Origin: an uncultured Oscillospiraceae bacterium
Lineage (GTDB): Bacteria; Bacillota; Clostridia; Oscillospirales; Acutalibacteraceae
Assembly (NCBI GenBank): GCA_900541905.1
Contig: UQLQ01000006.1
Location: 59,919 to 123,918, forward strand
Reading direction: 5' to 3'
DNA length: 64,000 bases
The number at the start of each line of letters is the position of its first letter. Within the stretch, counting starts at the first letter, position 1. The translations under genes and the position numbers were made by a program. Of this stretch, positions 1-9,400 are shown one piece after another. The notes beneath the pieces were generated by a model, which was not told where the DNA came from, made no database searches, and saw only the letters and a program-made list of their open reading frames with translations.

Positions 1-262
1 TTGCTTTTTTCATATGCTTATTTACAGTAGGAGCTCCAATTCCCAATTCTTTTGCAATTTGTGCTTGTGTCTTATTTTCAAAATAATAAGCATACATACA
101 ATCATACTGTCTTTTTGTCAATTCTCCCTGCATAGCTTTTGTCAGTACCTTTAGCATCTGGCGATATTCCGTATCCATTTGTAAGTTGTTTTGAGATTGA
201 TACTGTTGTATGCCAAATATGCTTTCTGTTATGGTATTCAAGTTCAGTAACCTTTTTGACAT
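1..262 (-). CDS. Sigma-70 region 4-like HTH regulator (partial, runs off left edge)
   Basis: An open frame runs from an ATG at 262 to the window edge (87 codons, no stop). It begins MSKRLLNLNTITESIFG and continues through ELTKRQYDCMYAYYFENKTQ and AQIAKELGIGAPTVNKHMKK, a typical sigma-70 region 4 or phage-type helix-turn-helix. A strong ribosome binding site (AAAGGAG) lies about 10 bases before the ATG. Short sigma-like proteins of this kind are common in integrated phages and conjugative elements of Clostridia and usually control element genes. The frame overlaps the gene before it by about 160 bases, so one of the two frames is probably not fully translated, or the upstream gene is frameshifted. 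The HTH assignment is sound; the exact role is unknown. Confidence 0.7.
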   Translation of the reverse strand, partial: MSKRLLNLNTITESIFGIQQYQSQNNLQMDTEYRQMLKVLTKAMQGELTKRQYDCMYAYYFENKTQAQIAKELGIGAPTVNKHMKKA

Positions 263-497
263 GTGCTTGCTCTCTCCTTTCTCGTTTTAATGTCTCTGCT
301 ACTTGCGCACGTTTATATAAAAAATCCCCTATATGTTTACAATCCAAATACATTCCATACAATATATCTATCCGTGTTTTTACAGAACTTTGCTCGAAAC
401 AATCAGCACAATTCATCTGCTGTTTTAATTCTTTTATATAAAAACGAATGGTATCCGCCTGCTGCAAATAAGCCTTGGCCCATTGTGTGTCTTCCAA
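102..497 (-). CDS. Hypothetical phage/ICE-type protein under a candidate SOS box
   Basis: The frame reads LEDTQWAKAYLQQADTIRFY and on through a helical, charged stretch with several Cys (NCADCFEQ). I do not recognise a family with certainty; it resembles the helical N-terminal half of small phage transcription regulators. The frame is open up to 581, but a promoter -10 box covers the ATG at 539, so translation more likely starts after the operator, at TTG 497 behind GAAGGG (spacing 10) or GTG 506. Its last 160 bases overlap the HTH gene at 1-262 in another frame. The C-terminal part may therefore be a shadow, or a frameshift near 260 may have split one longer gene. Confidence 0.45.
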   Translation of the reverse strand: MEDTQWAKAYLQQADTIRFYIKELKQQMNCADCFEQSSVKTRIDILYGMYLDCKHIGDFLYKRAQVAETLKRERREQAHVKKVTELEYHNRKHIWHTTVSISKQLTNGYGISPDAKGTDKSYAGRIDKKTV

Positions 498-513
498 ATT
501 TTTCACGCCCTTC

Positions 514-527
514 AGAACATATGTTCT
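514..527. promoter_or_regulatory. Candidate LexA (SOS) operator
   Basis: AGAACATATGTTCT is a perfect 14-bp palindrome whose core GAACATATGTTC matches the Gram-positive LexA/DinR box (GAAC-N4-GTTC). It lies about 10 bases downstream of the -10 box of the left-edge operon, over the expected transcription start and upstream of the likely start codon, where a repressor would block transcription. Regulation by LexA is inferred from sequence and position only. Confidence 0.65.
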
Positions 528-537
528 TTTATTTTTC

Positions 538-565
538 ATTATATCATGTGAAATGATAAAGACAA
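538..565 (-). promoter_or_regulatory. SigA-type promoter of the left-edge operon
   Basis: On the minus strand, TTGTCT (565-560) and TATAAT (543-538) are separated by 16 bases. Transcription would start near 530, inside or next to the palindrome at 514-527. Confidence 0.65.
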
Positions 566-793
566 CGAATAAAACGAACAACTTTTTCCAGCATCATGTA
601 TACAGAATGTAAATTTTTATCATATCAGTAAATTTAGAATAAAAACTCTGTTTTTTTTATGACATATGCGTTATAATAGTTCTGTATAAACATAATTTAT
701 AATACTATCATATGGTTTGACTGCCAACAAACAATATGATTGATATAACAATACCCCACAAATTACACCATTGGCAGAGAATAGTGAGGAATC

Positions 794-1408
794 ATGAGTA
801 TTTTACATAACGTTTATCAAGGATTTTCATCTGCTGTAAATTTAGTAGTAGAAAAGAATCGTAAAAACAATTTGATTAACCGCATTAAATATGTAATTCG
901 TGAAGAAGAAACAAAAGCAAACCAGGCTTACATTGCACTTGGTAAATACTATTTTAATCATTTGCGTAAGGAAGAAAATGAAGAAACGGAATTTTACTGC
1001 AAGGCGGTAGAGCATGCAAATAATCGCATCGACCGTGCTCTTACAAAATTAGACGAATTAACCATTGATGCAGAAGACTTCTTCTGTGATGAAGATTTTG
1101 AATCCGCATGTGAAGATTTAGGATTTGCCAGTTGTGAAAATGCCGAAGAAGCTTCTTCCTGGGATTATACAGAAACCATAAATAACGAAATGATTGCCGA
1201 TAAAGAAATCTCTGCCGAGGATACGTTAAACAGCAGTGATTTTCCTTCCGATGAGGAAATTGTCAAAAATATTTGTGATGTTCACGGCAGCTGCGGTGAA
1301 GATTATAAAAAGGAATCTTCTGAAAGTGAAGCTGCTTCCGAGGAAGAAAATCAAATTCCGATTATTAAAGATAATCATATTCATCCATTTGGAGACACAG
1401 AAAAATAA
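794..1408 (+). CDS. Acidic protein of unknown function
   Basis: 204 residues. Residues about 1-95 are helical and basic to mixed (FSSAVNLVVEKNRKNNLINR; then EETKANQAYIALGKYYFNH), like the N-terminal helices of small Firmicute proteins that carry a C-terminal zinc ribbon, but no zinc ribbon is present. From about residue 95 the chain is very acidic and low in complexity (many Glu, Asp, Ser), probably disordered, and it ends in NHIHPFGDTEK. No signal peptide or membrane segment. GAGGAATC precedes the ATG. An overlapping +1-frame reading at 1236-1433 is a shadow. A hairpin follows, then mnmA on the same strand. Function unknown. Confidence 0.8.
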   Translation: MSILHNVYQGFSSAVNLVVEKNRKNNLINRIKYVIREEETKANQAYIALGKYYFNHLRKEENEETEFYCKAVEHANNRIDRALTKLDELTIDAEDFFCDEDFESACEDLGFASCENAEEASSWDYTETINNEMIADKEISAEDTLNSSDFPSDEEIVKNICDVHGSCGEDYKKESSESEAASEEENQIPIIKDNHIHPFGDTEK

Positions 1409-1412
1409 TGAT

Positions 1413-1455
1413 TTTAAAATAGACCGAGGCTGAGCCTGTCCCGGTCTATTTTAAA
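1413..1455 (+). terminator. Hairpin between acidic protein gene and mnmA
   Basis: TTTAAAATAGACCG pairs with CGGTCTATTTTAAA, with a smaller GC hairpin (AGGC-TGA-GCCT) in the loop. The 3' side is T-rich but short, so termination is probable rather than certain. Confidence 0.5.
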
Positions 1456-1491
1456 GAGTACAGTACAGAAAATGTAAAAGGCAGTAACTAT

Positions 1492-2571
1492 ATGAAAAAA
1501 AAAGTAATGTTAGGAATGAGTGGCGGTGTAGACAGCTCTGTCGCCGCTTTGTTATTGAAAAATGCAGGGTATGATGTTACAGGTGTTACCCTCCGCTTAA
1601 GACCGGACCGTTATATGGAACAATGCGTTTCCGGCGGCTGCTGTTCCATAGATGATATTGATGATGCCAGAAGAGTTGCCTACAAGCTTGGAATAGAGCA
1701 TCTGGTATTTAACTTTACGGACATCTTTGAAGAAACTGTCATTGATTATTTTGTAAAAGAATACGAACAAGGGCGTACACCGAATCCTTGTATTGCATGT
1801 AACCGCCATGTAAAATTTAATGCAATGATGAAACGCGCAATAGAATTGGGATTTGATTACGTTGCAACCGGACATTATGCTTGTATTGAGCAAAATGAAC
1901 AGGGACGCTGGCTGCTGAAAAAAGCGCCTGCGGCAAAAGATCAAAGCTATGTATTGTATTCCTTAACCCAATTTCAATTGGAGCATACTTTGCTGCCCCT
2001 TGCCTCTTACACAAAACCCCAAATTCGTGCTATTGCACAGGAAGCAGAGTTGATGGTTGCAAATAAACCGGACAGTCAAGAAATTTGCTTTGTTCCGGAT
2101 AAAGATTATGCCGGTTTTATTGAACGTTATACAGGAAAAAAAGCGGAACCCGGTCCGTTTGTAGATGAAAACGGAACAGTACTTGGTACTCATAAAGGAA
2201 TTGCGCATTATACCATAGGACAAAGAAAAGGTCTTGGCATCTCATTTGGAGAACCGATGTTTGTTACCAAAATAGATGCAGCGCAGAATCAAATTGTATT
2301 GGGCAAGGCAGGCAGCCAATATGCAAAACAGTTAGTCGCAGGAGACATCAACTGGATTTCCATTGAACGTTTAACGGAACCTTTAAAAGCAACCGCTAAA
2401 ACTCGTTACCAAGCTCCGCCTGCACCTGCGGTATTATTACCAATGGAAAATAGTCTGGTACAAGTTGAGTTTAATGAACCGCAGCGTTCCATTACACCGG
2501 GACAAGCGGTGGTTTTTTATGACGGAGATACTGTTATAGGCGGCGGAACAATTCTAAATAGTAATGCATAG
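1492..2571 (+). CDS. mnmA: tRNA-specific 2-thiouridylase MnmA
   Basis: 359 residues, the normal length. MnmA adds sulfur to U34 in the wobble position of tRNA-Lys, -Glu and -Gln, using ATP and a sulfur relay from a cysteine desulfurase. The PP-loop SGGVDSS is at residues 10-16. The catalytic cysteine is Cys103 in NPCIACN and the partner cysteine is Cys199 in QEICF, matching Cys102 and Cys199 of the E. coli enzyme. TGHYA and the tRNA-binding KDQSYVLY are present. The start is the ATG after AAAGGCAG. No desulfurase gene lies nearby. The CpXC gene follows after 39 bases and asnB after that, on the same strand. Confidence 0.97.
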   Translation: MKKKVMLGMSGGVDSSVAALLLKNAGYDVTGVTLRLRPDRYMEQCVSGGCCSIDDIDDARRVAYKLGIEHLVFNFTDIFEETVIDYFVKEYEQGRTPNPCIACNRHVKFNAMMKRAIELGFDYVATGHYACIEQNEQGRWLLKKAPAAKDQSYVLYSLTQFQLEHTLLPLASYTKPQIRAIAQEAELMVANKPDSQEICFVPDKDYAGFIERYTGKKAEPGPFVDENGTVLGTHKGIAHYTIGQRKGLGISFGEPMFVTKIDAAQNQIVLGKAGSQYAKQLVAGDINWISIERLTEPLKATAKTRYQAPPAPAVLLPMENSLVQVEFNEPQRSITPGQAVVFYDGDTVIGGGTILNSNA

Positions 2572-2610
2572 AATTTCCATTTTGATTATAAACTAAAGGT
2601 GGTGCCCTTT

Positions 2611-3303
2611 ATGGCAAAAAGCATGAAAAAAGTAGTAGGATGCCCAAGCTGCGGTGTTCTGGAAGAATTTATTGCGTACCCTTCTATTACCATTCCAACA
2701 GATAGGGATATGCGTGACAAAGTGCTGGATGAAACCTTATTCTTCTGGAGATGCGGTTCCTGCGATTATGAAACACAAATGGTGTATTCCTGCCTTTATC
2801 AAGATAAAATACGTAAGTTTATGATTTATGTTCAGCCAAAAGACGAAGATCCTGCTGTATTAAAGCAAATTTCCGTATCAGGTTTGGAAGAGATAAAAAA
2901 ACGCATCGTTTCCAATATTGAAGAATTAAAAGAAAAAGTACTGATCCTTGAAGCGGGACTAAATGATTACGCTACAGAACTTGTAAAAGTAGCTCTTACA
3001 CAAGTGGTAACCGCAAAATGGGGTGTTACACCGGAAAAAAGCTTTTATTGTGGTATTGATCATGATAAAAATACGATAGAGTATGTCTTTTATCTAAACG
3101 AAGAAGATCCGCCTGTTTATCAAGGGATTAAAATGGATGTATACCAAGCATCCTTACAAATTGTAGAATCGATTGTGACAGAAGAACCAAACGCTTTTCT
3201 GCGTATTGACAATGGTGTAGCAAAAGAAATTTTGGAAACACATCAGCATATGCAGCAAGAGCAGCAAACAGAGCAGTCAGAACAAGAAGAAAGCAACCAA
3301 TAA
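2611..3303 (+). CDS. CpXC domain protein
   Basis: 230 residues from the ATG at 2611, preceded by AAAGGTGGTG; the frame is open from a GTG at 2599, but that would overlap the ribosome binding site. The N-terminal half carries two Cys pairs (GCPSCG near residue 9 and CGSCDYET about 40 residues later), the CpXC zinc-ribbon-like domain seen in many Firmicutes. The C-terminal half is mixed alpha/beta, ending in a Gln/Glu-rich tail. The molecular role of CpXC proteins is not established. It sits tightly between mnmA (39 bases) and asnB (25 bases), suggesting one transcript. Confidence 0.85.
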   Translation: MAKSMKKVVGCPSCGVLEEFIAYPSITIPTDRDMRDKVLDETLFFWRCGSCDYETQMVYSCLYQDKIRKFMIYVQPKDEDPAVLKQISVSGLEEIKKRIVSNIEELKEKVLILEAGLNDYATELVKVALTQVVTAKWGVTPEKSFYCGIDHDKNTIEYVFYLNEEDPPVYQGIKMDVYQASLQIVESIVTEEPNAFLRIDNGVAKEILETHQHMQQEQQTEQSEQEESNQ

Positions 3304-3328
3304 GGAGACACTAGGAGGATTTATAGTT

Positions 3329-5197
3329 ATGTGTGGAATATGCGGATTTACGGGAGAACTATTAAACCGTGACCGAGTACTGAAAGATATGGCGGATAAA
3401 ATTATTCACCGTGGACCTGACAGCTGCGGATATTTTTCCAATCCGGAAATTTCAATGGGGTTTCGCCGATTAAGTATCATCGATTTGGAAGCAGGCGACC
3501 AACCAATTTTCAATGAGGATAAAACGCTTGTACTGACCTTTAACGGCGAAATCTACAACTATAAGGAATTACGTGAAGAACTACAGAGAAAAGGGCATAT
3601 CTTTGCTACACATACAGATTCTGAGGTGTTAATTCATGGCTTTGAGGAATGGCGTGAAGGGCTGTTAAATCGTCTGCGTGGTATGTTTGGCTTTGCAATC
3701 TGGAATACGGTAGATAAATCATTATTCATTGCAAGAGATTTTTTTGGCATCAAACCAATGCATTATACAAAAGTTGGAGATCATTTGGTATACGGCTCTG
3801 AAATCAAAAGTATTTTACAATTTCCCGGCTTTGAGAAAAAATTTAATTATGATACATTAAATAACTATCTCTCATTCCAATATGCTGTGCCTCCTCAAAC
3901 CTTTTTTGAAAACTTATATTGTTTACTACCCGGACACTACTTATGGTACAAAAATGGCAAAATAACCACTACCCGCTATTGGGAGGCCATGTTCGAGCCG
4001 CAAAACAACATGACCGAAGCACAAGCTGTTGACAAAATTGAAAAAGTATTTGCGGATTCTGTGGATACTCACAAAATCAGTGACGTTGAGGTTGGCTGCT
4101 TCCTTTCCAGCGGCGTGGATTCCAGCTACGTATCCACTTATTTTCCGGGACAAAAAGCCTTTACGGTTGGATTTGATTTTGGAGAAAAATATAACGAAAT
4201 CGACTTTGCAAAACGTACTGCCGATATTGTAGGATTGGACCATCATTATAAAGTAATCTCCTCCGATGAATTCTGGGGAAATATCAAAAATGTTCAGTAC
4301 CACATGGACCAACCTTTGGCAGACCCTTCCTGTATTGCGCTTTACTTTGTATCTAAAATTGCAAGTGAACATGTAAAGGTAGTGCTGTCCGGCGAAGGTG
4401 CTGACGAATTATTTGGCGGATATGATGTTTACAACGAACCATTGGTATTTAAAAACTATCGTAAACTTCCACAAGGATTGCGCACTTGGTTGAAAGATAC
4501 GGCCCAAAAGTCTAAGAAACAATTCAAAGGACAAAGTTTTGTCACACGAGGTGAATTACCTACCAACGAGTATTTCATTGGAAATGCCAATATGTTCTCC
4601 TATGAAGACAAGTTAAAACTTTTGAAAAACAAAGACTGTGTCACTCGCCCTCAAAGTGTAACCGCAGCTTACTATGACCGTGTTAAACATTTGGATGACT
4701 GCACCCGTATGCAGTATTTAGATATCAATTTATGGATGGTTGGAGATATTCTCTTAAAAGCTGACCGTATGAGTATGGCAAACTCATTGGAACTGCGTGT
4801 GCCATTTTTAGACAAAGAAGTATTTAAAGTCGCAGCTTCCTTACCAACCCACCTACGTGTGCAAAAAGGACAGAAAAAAGTTGCTTTGAGAAAAGCAGCA
4901 CAGCGCAGACTTCCAATGGAAACCGCAGAGAAAAAGAAACTCGGCTTCCCTGTCCCTACCCGTGTATGGTTAAAGGACAAAAAGTACTACAACATTGTAA
5001 AAGAAGCGTTTACCTCTCCTATCGCTCAGAAGTTCTTCCATACAGAGGAATTGATTGATTGTTTGGATACCCACTATAATGGATTACGCGATTACAGCCG
5101 CCGCATTTGGACTTTATTCATTTTTATTGTATGGTATGAAATTTACTTTGAAGACGGTAACCATGAGCCTGGCAATATGCCAAACTTTTCAAAATAA
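3329..5197 (+). CDS. asnB: Asparagine synthase, glutamine-hydrolysing
   Basis: 622 residues. It makes asparagine from aspartate, ATP and glutamine. MCGICGF supplies the N-terminal Cys2 nucleophile of the class II glutaminase domain (about residues 1-190; HRGPDS and FNGEIYNY are present). The synthetase domain follows with the PP-loop LSSGVDSS near residue 257, GEGADELFGGY, and the C-terminal DRMSMANSLELRVPFLD. AGGAGG precedes the ATG. It is last in the mnmA-CpXC-asnB run and ends at a bidirectional terminator facing the foldase operon. Confidence 0.96.
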   Translation: MCGICGFTGELLNRDRVLKDMADKIIHRGPDSCGYFSNPEISMGFRRLSIIDLEAGDQPIFNEDKTLVLTFNGEIYNYKELREELQRKGHIFATHTDSEVLIHGFEEWREGLLNRLRGMFGFAIWNTVDKSLFIARDFFGIKPMHYTKVGDHLVYGSEIKSILQFPGFEKKFNYDTLNNYLSFQYAVPPQTFFENLYCLLPGHYLWYKNGKITTTRYWEAMFEPQNNMTEAQAVDKIEKVFADSVDTHKISDVEVGCFLSSGVDSSYVSTYFPGQKAFTVGFDFGEKYNEIDFAKRTADIVGLDHHYKVISSDEFWGNIKNVQYHMDQPLADPSCIALYFVSKIASEHVKVVLSGEGADELFGGYDVYNEPLVFKNYRKLPQGLRTWLKDTAQKSKKQFKGQSFVTRGELPTNEYFIGNANMFSYEDKLKLLKNKDCVTRPQSVTAAYYDRVKHLDDCTRMQYLDINLWMVGDILLKADRMSMANSLELRVPFLDKEVFKVAASLPTHLRVQKGQKKVALRKAAQRRLPMETAEKKKLGFPVPTRVWLKDKKYYNIVKEAFTSPIAQKFFHTEELIDCLDTHYNGLRDYSRRIWTLFIFIVWYEIYFEDGNHEPGNMPNFSK

Positions 5198-5205
5198 TAA
5201 GACAT

Positions 5206-5241
5206 AAAAAAATGGATGCATAATCATGCATCCATTTTTAT
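5206..5241. terminator. Bidirectional terminator, asnB / foldase lipoprotein
   Basis: AAAAATGGATGCA pairs with TGCATCCATTTTT across a 6-base loop, with A and T tracts on both sides. It serves both convergent units. Confidence 0.9.
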
Positions 5242-5242
5242 T

Positions 5243-6376
5243 TTAGTTAGAAGTTGTAGTCTGGCTGGAGGTTGTATCTTCCGATGCCTCACTTACTGCA
5301 CTGCTTGCAGGAGTAGATTCCGCAGAAGATGTATCACTGGATTGTTCAAATACAGCAGGATCAAAACTATTGATTACATTTTCATGTAATGTATAATCTG
5401 TGTAACTATCCAACATTGCGTTCATATCGCTGATGTATTCATCACTCTTTAAATCAACCAATACCTGGAAATCTAATTCTTCCTCTTTCAGCTTCTCATC
5501 AGCTGTTGCATTAATATCATTTTTTACTACAAGAATGTAGGATGAGCTGGTTTCTACTACTCTTGCTTCACCAGGATTCATTTCTTTTAAAGCAGCAACC
5601 ATTTCAGAATAAGACTGGGTATATTGTGTATTGGTATCTAAGTTAGTTACATCTGTTTTTAATGGGTCCGAGGATAAATTCTCTGCTGTTTTATATTCTT
5701 CTGCTACTTGTTCCATTGTTTTAGAACCATCGTTAATTGCAGCAGCGTAGCCGTCTAAAGTTGCCTTTGCAGCAGCTTTATCATCATCTGATAGGCTGGA
5801 TACAGATTTGGTGAAATATGCAAAATCTGTGTAATTCTCGATTAAATGTGCTTTTTTATCTTCAGCAGAGACAGCTTTTTCTCCACCTTCTCCGTATAAC
5901 GTCTGGAATATTTTGGTGTATTTAGTATTAAACTCATAATAAAGCTGTTTTACGCCCTCTTTGGTAACTCCGTAACTCATTAATTGTTTAATGGAATCTT
6001 GGCTGGTATTCCAAGAAGAATCCATATTGCTGTCAATGGCCTTACGTTCTTCGTCTGTCAAAGAAACGCCTAATTCAGCAGCCTTAGCGTCTACAATAAA
6101 CATACTTTTCATGCTTTCCAGTGCTCTGTCTCTCATCCAATCCTCGGCAGACTGCCCATTAATCTCCTGAGAAAGAATTGATTGTGTTGCATCAGGTACA
6201 TAGTAGCTGGCCTGATAATATGCTGAATACATGCAGTAAGCATATGCACCCATAGTAATTTTTGTGTTTTCGTTTTCTGCCACAATTTCACTGCCGCTGC
6301 TAGTGCCGCACGCTGTCATACCTATTGCCAGCGCACAAACAGCCAATAATGCAGTCGCTTTTTTTACCAATTTCAT
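5243..6376 (-). CDS. PrsA/SurA-like foldase lipoprotein
   Basis: 377 residues from the ATG at 6376, chosen because ATAGGAGG lies 7 bases upstream; the frame extends to 6439 without a ribosome binding site. A lipoprotein signal is clear: KK near the N-terminus, a hydrophobic stretch, then the lipobox IGMTACG. The rest is a SurA/PrsA N-terminal-like chaperone fold (ITMGAYAYCMYSAYYQASYY, long helices) with a weak parvulin-like middle (EEYKTAENLSS, GEARVVETSSSYILVV) and a Ser/Thr-rich tail. It should help secreted proteins fold outside the membrane. It is last after mfd, the usual place in Clostridia. Isomerase activity is doubtful because no canonical rotamase motif is visible. Confidence 0.85.
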   Translation of the reverse strand: MKLVKKATALLAVCALAIGMTACGTSSGSEIVAENENTKITMGAYAYCMYSAYYQASYYVPDATQSILSQEINGQSAEDWMRDRALESMKSMFIVDAKAAELGVSLTDEERKAIDSNMDSSWNTSQDSIKQLMSYGVTKEGVKQLYYEFNTKYTKIFQTLYGEGGEKAVSAEDKKAHLIENYTDFAYFTKSVSSLSDDDKAAAKATLDGYAAAINDGSKTMEQVAEEYKTAENLSSDPLKTDVTNLDTNTQYTQSYSEMVAALKEMNPGEARVVETSSSYILVVKNDINATADEKLKEEELDFQVLVDLKSDEYISDMNAMLDSYTDYTLHENVINSFDPAVFEQSSDTSSAESTPASSAVSEASEDTTSSQTTTSN

Positions 6377-6490
6377 TCTAAACCTCCTATAAAACTGAAA
6401 CGTTCTTTTATTATACCGAGTTCTATTCCAAAAGTCCATAATCTCTAGGTGAACATTATGTGAAAATTTATGGTATATTCGTTCACTTAT

Positions 6491-9400
6491 TTACATGTTA
6501 ATTTTTTTATCTGAAATCAAAATCTCCAAGACTTGTTTTAGTGTTTGCAATGGAGATTCCTTGCTCGTCACTTTTATACTAACATAAGGTTTATTACCTG
6601 CGCTTAATTTTACTCTGCCTTTTAATATTTTAATCAGTGGTTCTAAAAATTCCATATTCATCGGCTCACGATACAGTATAATATAATCATCACGCTGTTT
6701 TACTTCAAATATGCCAATTTGTGACGCCATATTGCGCAGCAATGCAATATCAATCAGCCCTTGTACAGATGCCGGTGGCTTCCCAAAACGGTCTGTCAAT
6801 TCATCCAAAACATCCAGAGCATCATCCTGGGTTTTAATACCTGCAATCCTGCGGTAAATATCCAAACGCTGACTGAGATTTTCAATGTATCGTTCCGGTA
6901 TATGTGCTTGAACCTGCATATCTACCAAACATTCGTTGTCTACAGGAGCAGCAGGTAGTTCTCCTTTTTCCATTTTCACCGCTTCTCCCAGCAGCTTTAA
7001 ATAAAGGTCATAACCCACTGTTTCCATATGGCCATGCTGCTCTCCGCCTAAAATATTGCCTGCACCTCTAATTTCCAAATCGCGCATTGCAATTTTGAAA
7101 CCGGAACCAAACTCTGTAAATTCACGGATAGCAGAAAGACGTTTTTGAGCTACTTCTGTTAAAATTTTATTACGAGTAAATGTAAAATAAGCATATGCTC
7201 TTCTGGAAGAACGTCCCACGCGGCCACGAATTTGATGTAGCTGTGAAAGGCCCATACAATCCGCATTTTCAATGATTAATGTATTTACATTTGGTACATC
7301 TACCCCTGTTTCAATAATGGTAGTACAAACCAAAACATCTATTTCTTGTTCGAGCAGTTTTCTCCAGATTTCAGACAATTCACTTTCTGTCATTTTTCCG
7401 TGTGCAAAACCAACTTTTGCCTCAGGGATTTGATGTTGCAGCGAAGCTGCAACGCGCTCGATACTTTCTACATTATTATGTAAATAATATGCTTGTCCTC
7501 CTCGCCGCAATTCACGGCGAATTGCATCACAGATAATCCCTTGGTCATGTTCCAATACATAAGTTTGTACCGGATGTCTGTCGTGAGGTGCCTCCTCAAT
7601 GACAGACATATCGCGGATTCCTGAAAGTGCCATATTCAGTGTTCTCGGGATAGGGGTTGCAGACAATGTAAGCACATCTACATTTTTATAGCTGTCTTTC
7701 AAACGCTCCTTTTGTGCTACACCAAAGCGCTGCTCCTCATCCACAATGAGCAATCCAAGATTATGAAATTGCACGTCCTTTGACACCAAACGATGTGTAC
7801 CTACTATCATGTCAATTTCTCCGCGTTTTAGCCTTTTTAGAATATCCTCCTGCTGTTTTGGTGTACGGAATCTGGATAACAATTCTATGCGTACAGGAAA
7901 ACCTTCCATACGTTTGCTGATATTCTGATAATGCTGCCATGCCAATATAGTAGTTGGAACCAACAATGCACACTGACAAGAATCACTGACACATTTGAAT
8001 GCCGCACGTAACGCTACTTCTGTCTTACCAAATCCCACGTCACCGCACAATAACCGGTCCATTGGTGAGGAAAGTTCCATATCATGTTTGATTTCCCTGA
8101 TACAGCGCAGCTGATCTTCTGTTTCCTCAAATTCAAAATGAGCCTCAAAATCACGCTGCCACTCTGTATCCGGAGAAAAGGCATGTCCTTTTGCCTGCAT
8201 ACGTTGCGCATACAACCGAATCAATTCTTTTGCTATATCTTTTACGGCAGAACGAACACGCGCTTTCGTTTTTTGCCAATCTTGTCCGCCTAATTTGCTT
8301 AATTTTATTGTTGCATCTTCTCTTGGTCCAATATACTTAGATACTAAATCTAATTGAGTTACAGGAACATACAGAGTATCTTTTTTTGCATAGCGTACCT
8401 TAATATAGTCTTTTACCACACCTTGCATATTAATCTTGTGGATTCCCTCAAATACACCAATACCATGAGAAGCGTGGACAATATAATCCCCAACTGTTAA
8501 TTCTGCAAGGCTGTACAATTCTTGTGCATGTTTGTTTTTTCTTTTTTTAGCTGCAGCTTTTCCCGTATGACGTCCATGTGTAATAATTCCAAAACCGGCC
8601 GCGGGGAATTCCATACCCGCGGATAATGCTCCCTTTGTAATGATAATTCCTTTGTCAGGTATCTCTGACAAATCCGGCATATATACGACAGACAGTCCTT
8701 TTTCTTTTAAATCCGCTGCTATATTGGAAGCTGTTTTTTCTGTTCCCCCCAGCACAATACAGGTAAGCCCTGAAGACTGCATTGCCTGTAAATCTTCTTC
8801 CAATAGCGCAATGCTTCCTCCCCACACAGATAACTGTCTGGCAGTAATATTCAGCAAAGTGCGAACAGTAACCTCATAGGTTCCCCTAGCAAAGGCCTCC
8901 AAACAAACAGTGCTCCTTTTTTCCAGCTGCGATTGTATATAAATCCAGTCGCCACTGTAGGTATCCAGACCGCGGCAAAGAACACCTTCTTCCAGATATT
9001 CCTTGACATCTTCCGCCCACTGCCACTGTGTTGTTCGTATTCTTTCTTTTCCTTTGTGAAATTCAGATACAAACACCAATGTATCTTCCAATGAAAAATA
9101 ATCCATCAGTGTTGCTGTTCTATCATAAAGCATTGTGATGTATTTATCTGCACAATGAAAGTGGCGACCATTTCGCAGTTGGTCACATTCCATTTGCAAG
9201 ATTTCTTTTGCTTTGGGAGCTGTTTTTCCTCTCAAAGAAGAGGCGTGCTTTTCAATTTTGTCTGCCAACTCAGAAGGATGATCTACCAATACTTCAACAG
9301 AAGGTGCCAGCATTACAGAGTGGACTGTTTCGGTTCTACGCTGACTTTCCAGGTCGAATAATCCCATGGTATCAATTTCATCGCCCCAAAATTCAATCCG

